DNA of 64,000 nucleotides, from assembly GCA_963745775.1 (NCBI GenBank), contig CAVUYY010000011.1, positions 62,001 to 126,000 on the forward strand, given 5' to 3'. A program made the translations under genes and the position numbers. This DNA comes from Gaiellasilicea sp963745775 (GTDB lineage Bacteria; Actinomycetota; Thermoleophilia; Gaiellales; Gaiellaceae). A model generated the notes under the pieces. That model saw nothing but the letters and a program-made list of their open reading frames with translations. It searched no databases and was not told the origin of the DNA. Numbering within the stretch: position 1 is the first letter of the stretch; each line of letters opens with the position of its first letter. Of this stretch, positions 18,064 through 26,960 are shown piece by piece.

Positions 18064-20964
18064 CTACTGAGCCGGCGAGCCGAGTCGGTAGAGCGTGAAG
18101 CGGTCGTCGCGGTGGGCGACGGGAAGCTGTGGGGCGAGGTCGAAGCGTTCGCGGTCGACGACGAGCCAGCCCGCCCCGGCGGCGCGCGGGATCGCGAGGT
18201 TGCCGGTGCGGAAGAACTCGCGGTTCTCGCGCCGGCGCTCGTAGGGTCGGTTGGCCTCCGTGTCGGCGACGTGGCCGGGCGGGGCGGCTGCGACGTAGAC
18301 CGGCGCCTCGGCGGCGATTCGGTAGCTCGTCTCGAGGTCGGAGAAGACGACCGCGCCGGGCGGCACCTCCTCGCGCAGCGCCTCGACCAGCCCGGCGGTG
18401 AGCGGGCTCGGCGGCCGTGCGTCCGAGGCGCTCCAGTTCCAGGCGGCGTGGATCGCGACGGGGAGGACGAAGAGCGCAGCCGCGGTGGCGACGAGCGCGG
18501 AAGGAGCTTGTGGTGTTTCAACACAAGCGTCCTCCTCTCCCGCTTGCTTGCGAGAGTTCGAGCGCCCCGAACGGAGCTTGTGGTGTTTCAACACAAGCCC
18601 TCCGACGAGCGCGAGCGCTCCTCCGACGGCGGCGATCCAGGTCGCGAGAGCAGGCCCGCCGCTCACGAGGCGGTAGCCGAAGTCCCCCGGATAGAGGAGC
18701 TGAAGCGCGATTCCGGCTCCGAGCGCGACCGGCAGCAGCGCGAGCCTTAGGTAGCCGGCGAGCACGAGCAGCCCGCCGGCGAACGCGAACGCAAAGGGGA
18801 GGAAGCCCGCTGCGCGGCGGGACTGGGAGAGCGAGACGACGTCCGAGAACGGCACGAAGAGCGCCGGCACGAGCAGCACCAGGAAGATCGCGAGCGAGCC
18901 GCCGAGCACGTATGCCGCCCAGCGCCGACGCAGAGCCAGCCCCGCGAGGGGCACGCAGAGGAGCGCCGCGACCGCCACCGCACCCGAGCGGCCGAAGACC
19001 TCGGGCGCGAGCCGGTAGCTCGTCTCCGAGAACACGTCGAGCTGGCCCTCGTACTGGCGCAGCGCGCGCTCGAGCTCGTCGGCGGCCGGGCGCACCGATC
19101 TCGTCTCGCGCACGACGGGCAGGAGCCACGCGAGGTAGAGCCCGGCCGGGACGACGAGCGCGGCGAGCGCCGCTGCGATCGCTCTCGCCTCGCTTCGCAC
19201 GACGAGCACGCGCACGACGAGGAAGCCGGCGAACGGAAGCCAGAGGAAGACCGCGTAGGTGGGATGGACGACGGCGAGCACGAGCCCGGCGGCCGCGGTC
19301 GAGGCGAGCAGCGCGCGCGAAGGCCGCGCCGCGGCTGCGATCGCCAGCGCCAGCGCGGCCGGGACGAGGAGCTGCCGCGAAGCCGTCGCCGGCAGCCCGA
19401 GCGCCGTGTACGCGCCGCCGCCGTTCGGCGCGAGCGCCGTGATCCCGACCTGCGCGAAGACGACCGCGACCGCCGGCCCCACACGCCGGAAGAGCGCCCA
19501 ACCCGCCTCGTACGCCACGAGCAGCGCCAGCGGCGCGAGCACCGACGCCTCGTGGAGGACGACGTCTGCCGGATCGACGAAGGCCACGCGAGCGACGAGA
19601 GCCAGGAAGCCGTGCCAGAGCGGGAACGCATAACCGGGGTGGAGACCGCCGTCGGCGAACTCGTTCACCGAGTCGAGCGAGAGCGAGCCGAAGGCGTCGA
19701 GCTTGCGCACGCGCGCAAGGTGGAAGAGCCCGTCGCCGCCGATCTCGCCGGCAACCGACCAGAGCAGGAGGCCCAGGAGGGCGCCCGCGCCGAAGACCCA
19801 CCAGCGGCCCGGAACCCGCTCGGCTTGCGGTGCGCGCAGGCCGGCGGCGAGCGCGACGATTCCGACCGCGATCAGCAGCCCGATCGTCAACGCCAGGGAG
19901 CCGCCGACGAGAAAGGTGACCGCGAGCGCGCCGAAGACGGCAGCAAGCGCCCAGGCGAGCGTCGCCGAGGCCGAGCGCAATCCGAGCGCGCGAGCGATCG
20001 CGAAGCCGGGAGCCAGCACGATCGCGGTCGCGAGCGCGAGCCGCAGCAGTGTCATCGGCGCTGCATTGTCGAGGCCCAGCCCGGTTTCGAGCAGCTCCGG
20101 AACCGAGCCCGAGCCGAGCCAGGCGGCTCCGTCGCGATACATCCTGCCCCGCTCGCTGCGGAAGAGCGCGCCGCGCAGGAGCAACGACGCCCGCAGCAGC
20201 CTTCGCGCCCACTCGGCCTGGCCTAGGCCCCGGTGCTTGGCGAAGAAGCGAAGGTGCCCGCGCAGGTTCTCGCGGTAGAGCCGGCCGCCGTGCGAGGCGC
20301 CGCCGACATGGACGCACTCCGCTCCGGGAAAGAAGAGCACCTTCCAGCCGGCCTGCGCGAACCGGTAGCACCAGTCCGTCTCCTCGCTGAAGAGGAAGAA
20401 GTCCTCGTCGAGCCCCCCGACCGCGTCGACCGCCTCCCGCCGCGCGAGCAGGCACGCGCCCATCACGACCTCCGCCTCGAAGACGCGGTCGTGCTCGAAG
20501 CCGCCGGCGTAGAACCCGTTCAGCGCCTGCGAGCGCGGCGCCAGCTTGCGCAGGAAGAAGTACTCCGTCGCCAGCCGCCAGAGCGTCGGAAATCCGCGCA
20601 CCGAGCGCTGGAGCGTCCCGTCGGGATTCGAGAGCCGCGGCCCCACGATCGCGGCGTCCGGGTGCCTGTCGGCGAACTCGACGAGCCGTTCGAGGGACCC
20701 CTCCGTCAGCCACGCGTCGGCGTTCAGGATCAGGACGTAGCGGCCCGAGGCAACCTCGAGCCCCGCGTTCCAGCCGGCCGCAAGCCCGAGGTTCTCGCGC
20801 TCGAGGACGCTCGCCTCGGGAAAGAGCGCGCGGACGACGTCGGCGGTCCCGTCCGTCGAGCCGTTGTCGACGACGATCGTCTGCTCGCCGCGAACGCTCT
20901 CGAGGCACTGCTCGATCCACGGCAGCGCGTTGTGGGTGACGACGACGACGCTCGCGTCAGGCAT
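18064..20964 (-). CDS. GT2 glycosyltransferase fused to a polytopic membrane domain
   Basis: The protein has 966 residues. Residues 1-280 are a WbbL-type GT2 domain: SVVVVTHNALPWIEQC, VVDNGSTDGTADVV, LILNADAW at about 79-85 (metal site) and ETDWCYRFAQAGW. From about residue 300 onward there are roughly a dozen hydrophobic helices, with loops such as GGDGLFHLARVRKLDAF and HPGYAFPLWHG, as in large integral membrane glycosyltransferase-like proteins. A rhamnosyl-type transfer coupled to a membrane step is likely. Residues near 789-820 form a charged loop encoded by two AT-rich palindromes and the bases between them. Its start overlaps the end of the flippase-like gene by 8 bases. Confidence 0.8.
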   Translation of the reverse strand: MPDASVVVVTHNALPWIEQCLESVRGEQTIVVDNGSTDGTADVVRALFPEASVLERENLGLAAGWNAGLEVASGRYVLILNADAWLTEGSLERLVEFADRHPDAAIVGPRLSNPDGTLQRSVRGFPTLWRLATEYFFLRKLAPRSQALNGFYAGGFEHDRVFEAEVVMGACLLARREAVDAVGGLDEDFFLFSEETDWCYRFAQAGWKVLFFPGAECVHVGGASHGGRLYRENLRGHLRFFAKHRGLGQAEWARRLLRASLLLRGALFRSERGRMYRDGAAWLGSGSVPELLETGLGLDNAAPMTLLRLALATAIVLAPGFAIARALGLRSASATLAWALAAVFGALAVTFLVGGSLALTIGLLIAVGIVALAAGLRAPQAERVPGRWWVFGAGALLGLLLWSVAGEIGGDGLFHLARVRKLDAFGSLSLDSVNEFADGGLHPGYAFPLWHGFLALVARVAFVDPADVVLHEASVLAPLALLVAYEAGWALFRRVGPAVAVVFAQVGITALAPNGGGAYTALGLPATASRQLLVPAALALAIAAAARPSRALLASTAAAGLVLAVVHPTYAVFLWLPFAGFLVVRVLVVRSEARAIAAALAALVVPAGLYLAWLLPVVRETRSVRPAADELERALRQYEGQLDVFSETSYRLAPEVFGRSGAVAVAALLCVPLAGLALRRRWAAYVLGGSLAIFLVLLVPALFVPFSDVVSLSQSRRAAGFLPFAFAFAGGLLVLAGYLRLALLPVALGAGIALQLLYPGDFGYRLVSGGPALATWIAAVGGALALVGGLVLKHHKLRSGRSNSRKQAGEEDACVETPQAPSALVATAAALFVLPVAIHAAWNWSASDARPPSPLTAGLVEALREEVPPGAVVFSDLETSYRIAAEAPVYVAAAPPGHVADTEANRPYERRRENREFFRTGNLAIPRAAGAGWLVVDRERFDLAPQLPVAHRDDRFTLYRLGSPAQ
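18506..18528. repeat. AT-rich palindrome, copy 1 (inside a coding region)
   Basis: Arms GCTTGTG and CACAAGC, with an inner TG/CA pair around TTT. The 26 bases from 18503 are identical to the second copy 70 bases away. The element is far lower in GC than the gene around it. It is read in frame as DACVETPQAPS in the membrane-fusion protein. Confidence 0.75.
18576..18598. repeat. AT-rich palindrome, copy 2 (inside a coding region)
   Basis: Identical to copy 1 over 26 bases, starting at 18573. It is read in another frame, as LVLKHHKLR. The bases between the copies contain two more small inverted repeats: CTCTC...GAGAG near 18536-18557 and GTTCG...CGAAC near 18556-18572. Confidence 0.75.
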
Positions 20965-21923
20965 GGCTGGCGCTCGGGCGGCCGCGCACTCCCTCCCAGA
21001 GCAGGATCGCGCCGCCCGGCAGCGCCAGCGCGATCGTGACGAGGAAGAAGAGGAAGCCGGCGGCGAAGGCCGCGTCCGCGTCGACCCCGACGCTGCCGAG
21101 GAAGCTGACGAAGAACGCCTCGCGGACGGCGAAGCCGTTGAGCGTGAACGGGACGAGGAGGACGAGGAAGAAGAGCGGCCCCATCACGTAGTAGATCCGC
21201 GGCGAGAGGTCGATCCCGACCGCGCGCGCCGTCGCCCAGATCGCGAGAATGCGCACCGCCTGGACGGCGATCGTGAGCGCGAAGACTCCAGCCAGCAGGC
21301 CGGTGTGGTCGCGGAAGACGTGCACGCCCTCGTAGACGGCAGCGGACCGGTCGTTCCAGCCGCAGCCGCCGGAGCAGCGGGGTCGCGCGGCGGAGCAGCG
21401 GCCGCGCCGCGCGCGAGAAGAAGACGAAGGCGAGCACGATCGTCCCGAGCACGAAGGCGCCCTCGAGCCAGAGGTAGGCGCCGACGTCGTAGCGGCCGAC
21501 CGCGAGCACGAAGCCGACCGCGCCGAGCAGGACGGTCGCAGCGCCGCCGAGCGCCCGCTCGAGCAGGACGATCGCGCTGATCCCGCCGAGCCGCGCCGGA
21601 TGCCGGCGCGACGTCTCGAGGATCCTGACCGCGTCGCCGCCGAGCGAGGTCGGCAGGATCTGACCCGCCGTGTAGGCGACGAGGTAGGCCCGCGTCAGCC
21701 AGCGCAGCCGCTCCCGCATTCCCTGCGACGCGAGCAGCCACTGCCAGCGGAGCGCCATCGGCACCGTCGTCAGGATCATGATCGCGACGGCGAGCGCGAA
21801 CCACCACGGGTTTGCGTCCCGGAGCACGTCGGCCGTCGTGCCGAGGTCGACCTTCCAGACGAGATAGGCGATCGCGAGACCTGTGAAGAGGATCGTCGCC
21901 AGGGGGCGCAGCAGGCGCCTCAT
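20957..21923 (-). CDS. Flippase-like integral membrane protein (LPG synthase TM/UPF0104 type, frameshifted)
   Basis: The N-terminal half reads LLRPLATILFTGLAIAYLVW, WLTRAYLVAYTAGQILPTSLGGDAVR and ISAIVLLERALGG. The GQILPTSLGGDAVR motif marks the lysylphosphatidylglycerol-synthase transmembrane family (AglD/UPF0104). After an indel near 21350 the rest reads LLAGVFALTIAVQAVRILAIW and VPFTLNGFAVREAFFVSFLG. The total is about 320 residues with eight or so helices. Proteins of this type are thought to move or modify lipid-linked sugars across the membrane. ATG 21923 overlaps the aminotransferase stop (ATGA). Confidence 0.75.
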
Positions 21924-23036
21924 GCGACGCGGTCGTGAATCCGGTGCAGTGCCTCGAGCACGTCGGCGATGTCTGCCTCCGAATGCGCCGGCGAGAGCGG
22001 CAGCGAGAGGATCTCGTCGCCCGCGCGCTCGGCCACCGGAAGCCGCTGCTGCTCCGGAAAGCGCTCCCGGTACCAGGTGAGGCGGTGCACCGGCAGGAAG
22101 TGGATCGAGGTCGAGATCCGCTCCTCGCCGAGCGACGCGCTGGAGCTCGTCGCGCGTGAGCCCGAACCGCTCGGCGTCGACGCGGACGACGTAGAGGTGG
22201 AGCGCGTGCGTGTCGCGTGGGTCGCGCGCGAGCGGCTCGATCCCGTCGAGCCCGGCGAGGCCGTCGTCGTAGAGCTCGAACTGGCGCTGACGGCGGGCGG
22301 TGTGCTCGGGGAGCTTGTCGAGCTGGACGAGCGCGATCGCCGCGAGCACGTCCGAGAGGTTCGCCTTGTAGCCCGGCACCGTGATGTCGTAGAGCGAGCC
22401 GTCGCCGCGCCGCATCAGGCGCAGGTTCCGGATCGCGTCGGCGACGGCGTCGTCGTTCGTCGAGACGAGCCCGCCTTCGCCGGCGGCGATGTTCTTCGTC
22501 GCGTAGAGCGAGAAGCAGGTCGCGGTCGAGAGGCCGCCGAGCTTGCGCCCGCGATAGGCGCTCTCGGCGGCGTGCGCCGCGTCCTCGATCACCGGGATCC
22601 CGAGCTCCCAGATCGGGTCGAGGTCGCACGGCTGCCCGGCGAGGTGGACCGGCATGATCGCCTTCGTCCGCTCCGTGACGGCGGCTGCGACGGCCGCCGG
22701 GTCGATGTTCAGGTCGCCCTCGCGGACGTCGACGAAGACCGGCGTCGCGCCCGTGTGGACGATCACGTTCGCGGTCGCCGGCCAGGTGATCGGGGTCGTG
22801 ATCACCTCGTCGCCGGCACCGATGCCGAGCGCGACGAGCGCGAGGTGCATCGCGGCGGTGCCCGACGCGACGGCGAGCACGTGCTTCGCCTCGAGGTACT
22901 CGGCCATCCGCTCCTCGAGCAGCGCCGCCCGCGGCCCGGTCGTCAGCCAGCCCGAGCGGAGCGCGTCGGCGACGGCCTCGATCTCCTCCTCGCCGATCGC
23001 GGGAGGCTGGAAGCCGAGCTGTGTCTCTCTGGTCAT
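21920..23036 (-). CDS. DegT/DnrJ/EryC1-family aminotransferase (one frameshift)
   Basis: It begins TRETQLGFQPPAIGEEEIEA, with VASGTAAMHLALVALGIG (PLP phosphate site), VIEDAAHAAESAYRGRKLG (Asp for the pyridine nitrogen) and CFSLYATKNIAAGEGG (Schiff-base Lys). It transfers an amino group to a keto-sugar nucleotide. A base is missing near 22144; beyond it the frame gives SLGEERISTSIHFLPVHRL and ends IHDRVA. The enzyme could act on a 4-keto sugar made by the dehydratases in the locus. It is in frame with, and has no stop separating it from, the ATP-grasp gene upstream. ATG 23036 is the likely own start. Confidence 0.8.
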
Positions 23037-24212
23037 ACGACGTGCGAAGCGTATTGCGCCGGCCGCCCGGCGAGCGCGCTCGAGCGCGTCGTCGCGGCTC
23101 TCGCCCGTCGCGAGGATCGCGCCGGCCCGGTCGGCGCCGCGCAGGAGCGGCCCGAAGCGCCAGCCGGGCGATCGGTAGATCCGAACCTCCGCGACGCCCT
23201 CGACGGCCTCGGCCTCCTCCACGCCTTCGACGGCCTGCAGCTCCCCTTCGGGCGCGACGAGGAAGAGGACGCACGCGCCGCCGACCAGACTTTGTGTTGA
23301 AACAACACTTGGCACTCTTCCCAGCGCGAAATCGAGCGCGAGGTCGTTGAGCGAGACGCCGGTCGCGAGCTCGCAGAGCTCGGCGTCGTGACCGCCACCG
23401 AGCCGCGCGGCCAGCTCGACCACGCGGGGTCCGTCCTCGCCGACCCGAATCTGCGTATAGGTCGGCCCGTTCCGGATCCCGAGCGCCTCGGCCGCGGCCC
23501 GAGCGGCAGCGACGAGAGCTTGTGTTGTTTCAACACTAAGTCTCGCCGGCCAGGCGTGGGCGAGCGCGACCCCGAACGCCGGCGGCTCGGCGGTCAGCCT
23601 GTCAGTGATGGTCAGGGGATGGAAGACGCCGTCGAGCGAGACTGCGTTCACGGTCACCTCCGGCCCCTCGACGTACTCCTCGGCGATGAAGGTGCCGTTG
23701 CGCGAGGCGGCGCGGGCCGTCTCGATCGCGGCCGGGAGATCCGCCTCGTTGCGCACCAGCGTCAGTCCCCGCTGGCCCTGCCGGTCGGGCGCCTTGACGA
23801 CACAGGGAACGCGCGGCTCGGCGAGCACGCGCGGCTGCGGCAGCCCGGCGGCGGCGAAGCGGTCGCGCTGGCGCGACTTCGAGGTCGCGAGCACGGCGGT
23901 CGCCCCGTCGATCGGGTGCGGCAGCCCGAGCCGCTCGGCGAGGCGCGCGGCGATCCCCACGGTCCAGTCCGCGCCGGGAGAGATGACGCCGTCGATCCGG
24001 TGAGCGCGCGCCAGCCGGTCGACAGCGGACTCGTCCTCCGTCGAGACGACGGCGCGGGTGTCGGCGTAGCGGAAGCCCGGCGCTGCGGGATCGCGATCGA
24101 CTGCGAGCACGTGCAGGTCGCGCTCGCGCGCTGCGCGCAGGAGCCCGAGCTGCGCCGCTCCGGCGCCTAGAACGAGGAGACGCGGTCGCGCTCGAGGACT
24201 TCCCGCCACCAC
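23033..24212 (-). CDS. ATP-grasp domain protein
   Basis: About 390 residues. The N-terminal pre-ATP-grasp domain is RLLVLGAGAAQLGLLRAARE. Then come CVVKAPDRQGQRGLTLV (glycine-rich ATP loop), FIAEEYVEGPEVTVNAVSLDG and VVELAARLGGGHDAEL (metal-binding end). Such ligases join a carboxylate to an amine or other nucleophile with ATP; here an aminoacyl or acyl decoration of a sugar is plausible. The start GTG at 24212 or 24209 lies inside the 3' end of the epimerase gene. The reading frame enters the aminotransferase with no stop; a stop in another frame (TGA at 23035-23033) would give the usual ATGA overlap. Two AT-rich palindromes lie inside it. Confidence 0.75.
23290..23310. repeat. AT-rich palindrome, copy 3 (inside the ATP-grasp gene)
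   Basis: Perfect core arms GTGTTG (23294-23299) and CAACAC (23303-23308) with loop AAA. It is the same core as copies 1, 2 and 4 but in the opposite orientation. It is read as PSVVSTQS near residues 301-307. Confidence 0.6.
23517..23540. repeat. AT-rich palindrome, copy 4 (inside the ATP-grasp gene)
   Basis: Perfect core arms GTGTTG (23522-23527) and CAACAC (23531-23536) with loop TTT. It is extended by CTT and AAG with one unpaired T on each side. It is read as RLSVETTQAL near residues 224-232. Confidence 0.65.
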
Positions 24213-25159
24213 GCCTCGTTCTCGCGATACCACGCGACCGTCCGCTCGAGCCCGGCCTCGAAGCTCGTGCGCGCCCGAAAGCCCGTCAGCCGCTCGAGCT
24301 TCTCGGTCGAGCCGATGTGCCGGTCGACCTGGCCGAGGCGCTCCTCCACGTGGATCTTCTCGACGTCGCGGCCCACGGCCGCGAGCACGGCGTCGGCGAC
24401 GTCGGCGACGGAGATGTCGATCCCGGTCGCGACGTTCACGACCTCGCCCGCCAGCGCGTCGATGTCCGCCGCGATGATCGCCTCGATCGCCTCCGCGTCG
24501 TCGTCGACGTAGAGCCAGTCGCGGCTCGCGTGACCGTCGCCGTGGATCGTCAGCGCCTCGCCGGCCAGCGCCTGCGTGATGAAGCGCGGGATCACCTTCT
24601 CGGGATGCTGCCGCGGCCCGTAGTTGTTGAACGGGCGGACGATCACGATCGGAAGCCCGTAGGTGACGAAGTACGAGTAGGCGAGCCGGTCACCGCCCGC
24701 CTTCGTCGCGGCGTACGGCGAGCGCGGGTTCAGCGGGTGCTCCTCGTCCATCGGCGCGCATTCCGCCGTGCCGTAGACCTCGCTCGACGAGATCAGGATG
24801 AAACGCTCGACGGGCGCGCGACGAATCGCGTCGAGCAGGATCTGCGTCCCTTCGACGTTCGTCGTCACGAACTCGGAGGCGCCTTCCTCGATCGACTTCT
24901 CCACGTGCGACTCGGCGGCCGCGTTCACGATCACGTCGACCTCGGCGACCACCTTCGCCATCAGCTCGGCGTCGCGGATGTCGCCGTGCACGAACGAGAG
25001 TCGCTCGTGCCCCATCACGTCGGCGAGGTTCTCGAGGTTGCCGGCGTAGGTGAGCGCGTCGAGCGAGACGACCTCGTAGGCCGTGTGCGCCAGCAGGTGG
25101 CGGATGAAGTTGGACGAGATGAACCCGGCGCCGCCGGTGACCAGAACGCGCTTACTCAA
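24167..25159 (-). CDS. NAD-dependent epimerase/dehydratase
   Basis: The protein is an extended SDR of 330 residues: VLVTGGAGFISSNFIRHLL, NAAAESHVEKSIEE, SPYAATKAGGDRLAYSY (YxxxK) and FNNYGPRQHPEKVIPRFITQ. Most of it looks like dTDP-glucose 4,6-dehydratase. However, the catalytic Asp-Glu pair of RmlB (TDEVYG) is SSSEVYG here, so another nucleotide-sugar dehydratase, epimerase or decarboxylase is possible. TTG 25159 overlaps the stop of the GT2 gene (TTGA). It likely supplies a keto or epimerised sugar for the aminotransferase and glycosyltransferases downstream. Confidence 0.8.
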   Translation of the reverse strand: MSKRVLVTGGAGFISSNFIRHLLAHTAYEVVSLDALTYAGNLENLADVMGHERLSFVHGDIRDAELMAKVVAEVDVIVNAAAESHVEKSIEEGASEFVTTNVEGTQILLDAIRRAPVERFILISSSEVYGTAECAPMDEEHPLNPRSPYAATKAGGDRLAYSYFVTYGLPIVIVRPFNNYGPRQHPEKVIPRFITQALAGEALTIHGDGHASRDWLYVDDDAEAIEAIIAADIDALAGEVVNVATGIDISVADVADAVLAAVGRDVEKIHVEERLGQVDRHIGSTEKLERLTGFRARTSFEAGLERTVAWYRENEAWWREVLERDRVSSF

Positions 25160-26125
25160 AGCTCCCTCTCGATCGAGTAGAACGGCCGGCCTTCGACCTC
25201 GCGCTGGATTCTGCCCAGATACTCGCCGACGAGGGCGAGGATGAAGCCCTGGATCCCGAGCACGAAGAGCACGGCGACGCCGCCGAGGAGTGGGCCGGGA
25301 AAGTCCTCGCGGGCGATCCAGAACCAGATCCCGTACGCGAGCAGGACGGTTGCGAGGAGCGAGCAGACGGCGCCGAGCGCGATCCCGATCCACTGGATCG
25401 GCTGCGGCCAGAAGCCGGCGAGCACGTGCAGCGCGAGCCGCGTCAGGCGGAGCGGGGAGTACCGGGAGCTCCCGGCGCGGGCGGCGTGACCGACGTCGAC
25501 CTCGACCACCGAGGCGCCGCCGGAGAGGATCAGCGCCTTCGTGAACTTTTGCTTCCCGATCGCGCCGAGCATCGGGGTGACGGCCGTGCGACGGTAGGCG
25601 TTGAAGGCGCAGCCGAAGTCGGCGATCTCCACGCCGGTGAAACGGCGGAGCATCCCGTTGATCAGGCGCGAGGGAAGAGTGCGGCCCCAGGAGTCGTGGC
25701 GCGCGGCGCGCCGGCCGCTTGCGACGTCCGTCCCGTCGGCGAGCGCGGCGACGAGCTTCGGGATGTCCTCGGGCTGGTTCTGGAGGTCGCCGTCCATCGT
25801 CACGACGATCTCGCCGCGGGCGCGCGCCAGACCGGCGTGCATCGCGGGGTGCTGGCCGAAGTTGCGCTTGAAGCGGACGGCGCGGACGCGCGGGTCGGCC
25901 GCGTGCAGCCGCTCGACGATCGGCCAGGTGCCGTCGCGCGAGCCGTCGTCGACGAAGATCAGCTCGTAGGAGCGGTCGCCGAGCGTCGCGACGATGCGCC
26001 GGTACAGCTCCTCGAGCGTGCGCCTCCTCGTCGTAGAGCGTGACGACGATCGAGAGCTCCGGCGCCGGCCACGTCTCGTGGGCGGCGCTGTCGCGAGGCT
26101 CGGTGAGGAGGTCGATCTCGGCCAT
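25156..26125 (-). CDS. Polyprenol-phosphate glycosyltransferase, GT2 (one frameshift)
   Basis: It begins MAEIDLLTEPRDS at 26125 with ELSIVVTLYDEE. After an indel near 26022 comes LEELYRRIVATLG, IFVDDGSRDGTWPIVE, RNFGQHPAMHAGLARARGE and VVTMDGDLQNQPEDIPKL (DxD metal site). Two C-terminal membrane helices end the protein. This is the ArnC/GtrB/DPM layout, which makes undecaprenyl-phosphate sugars for use at the outer face. It is the first gene of the long minus-strand operon. The promoter should lie in the 61 bases between it and the divergent gene at 26187. Confidence 0.85.
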
Positions 26126-26186
26126 CGCACCTCGGAGCGTACCGCGCAGTGCGTGCCGTCCTCCGCGCTGCCTACCGTCAGCCGCG

Positions 26187-26960
26187 ATGACCGCTCCGCT
26201 CCTCGCGAAGCTCGGCGGCGGTTTCGCGCTCGCCGGGATCGCCGCGGTGTTCGTGCCGCGCCTCGGTGACGCGGACGCGGAGCTCCCCGCGCTCGCGACT
26301 CTCCTCGCGACTGGGGTCGTCGTCGGCGCGCTGACCACGGGTGCGCTCTACCTCGGCCTGACGCGCGACCTCGGTCTGCCTCAGGCGGTGGCGCTCTACG
26401 CCGTCGGCTACAACGCGCTGGTCGTCCTCGTCAAGTTCGTGCTCAGTCCCCGCGGCCTGTACGAGGTGAGCGAGGAGGGCAGGTACGAGGCGTTCGTCGA
26501 TCCGAGCACGACCGGCGGAGCGATCTTCGTCGCCGCGTCGGTCTTCGTGCTCTACGCGCTCGCGCTCTTCGTCATCTACCGCGTCTGCCGCCGCCGCCTC
26601 GGACGGGCGCCGACGAGCTGGAAGCGCGTGCTGGTCGTGGCTGCGCTGGCAGCGGCACTCCTCTTCGCCACCGGCGGGCTGCCGCTCCTTCTCGCCTTCG
26701 GGGGCCTCGAGTACGTGGGCTTCGTGCTCGGGTCCGGGGTCTCGCTCCTCGTTGCGCTTGCCCTCGCCGGAGCCGTCTCGCTCGCGGGGATCGCCTTTCG
26801 GGAGACGGCCGTCCGCGCCAGCCTGCTCGGCGACGCGGCTCTGCTGCTGAACGTCTTCTGGGTCGCGCTCGCGTTCCTCGCCCTCTACCACGCCCTCTGG
26901 GTCGTGTACGTGCTCGTGCTGACGACGATCTGGCCGCTGAAGGTGATCACGCCGAAGTGA
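26187..26960 (+). CDS. Integral membrane protein of unknown function
   Basis: The protein has 257 residues with seven or so hydrophobic helices; examples are LGGGFALAGIAAVFV, LLATGVVVGALTTGALYLGL and LLLNVFWVALAFLALYHALW. A loop DPSTTGGAIFVAASVFV is the only polar stretch of note. No family is recognised. ATG 26187 is chosen because the open frame before it is Arg/Ser-rich without hydrophobic character. The stop overlaps the UbiA-like start (GTGA), so the two are probably made together and could act on the same lipid. Confidence 0.6.
   Translation: MTAPLLAKLGGGFALAGIAAVFVPRLGDADAELPALATLLATGVVVGALTTGALYLGLTRDLGLPQAVALYAVGYNALVVLVKFVLSPRGLYEVSEEGRYEAFVDPSTTGGAIFVAASVFVLYALALFVIYRVCRRRLGRAPTSWKRVLVVAALAAALLFATGGLPLLLAFGGLEYVGFVLGSGVSLLVALALAGAVSLAGIAFRETAVRASLLGDAALLLNVFWVALAFLALYHALWVVYVLVLTTIWPLKVITPK

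Noticed and set aside
18503..18598. Two identical 26-base repeats 70 bases apart, with GTTTCAA-like sequence, resembling a tiny CRISPR array
   Set aside because: Only two units, a single 44-base spacer, within an intact open reading frame, and no cas gene in the window; two more copies occur singly elsewhere.
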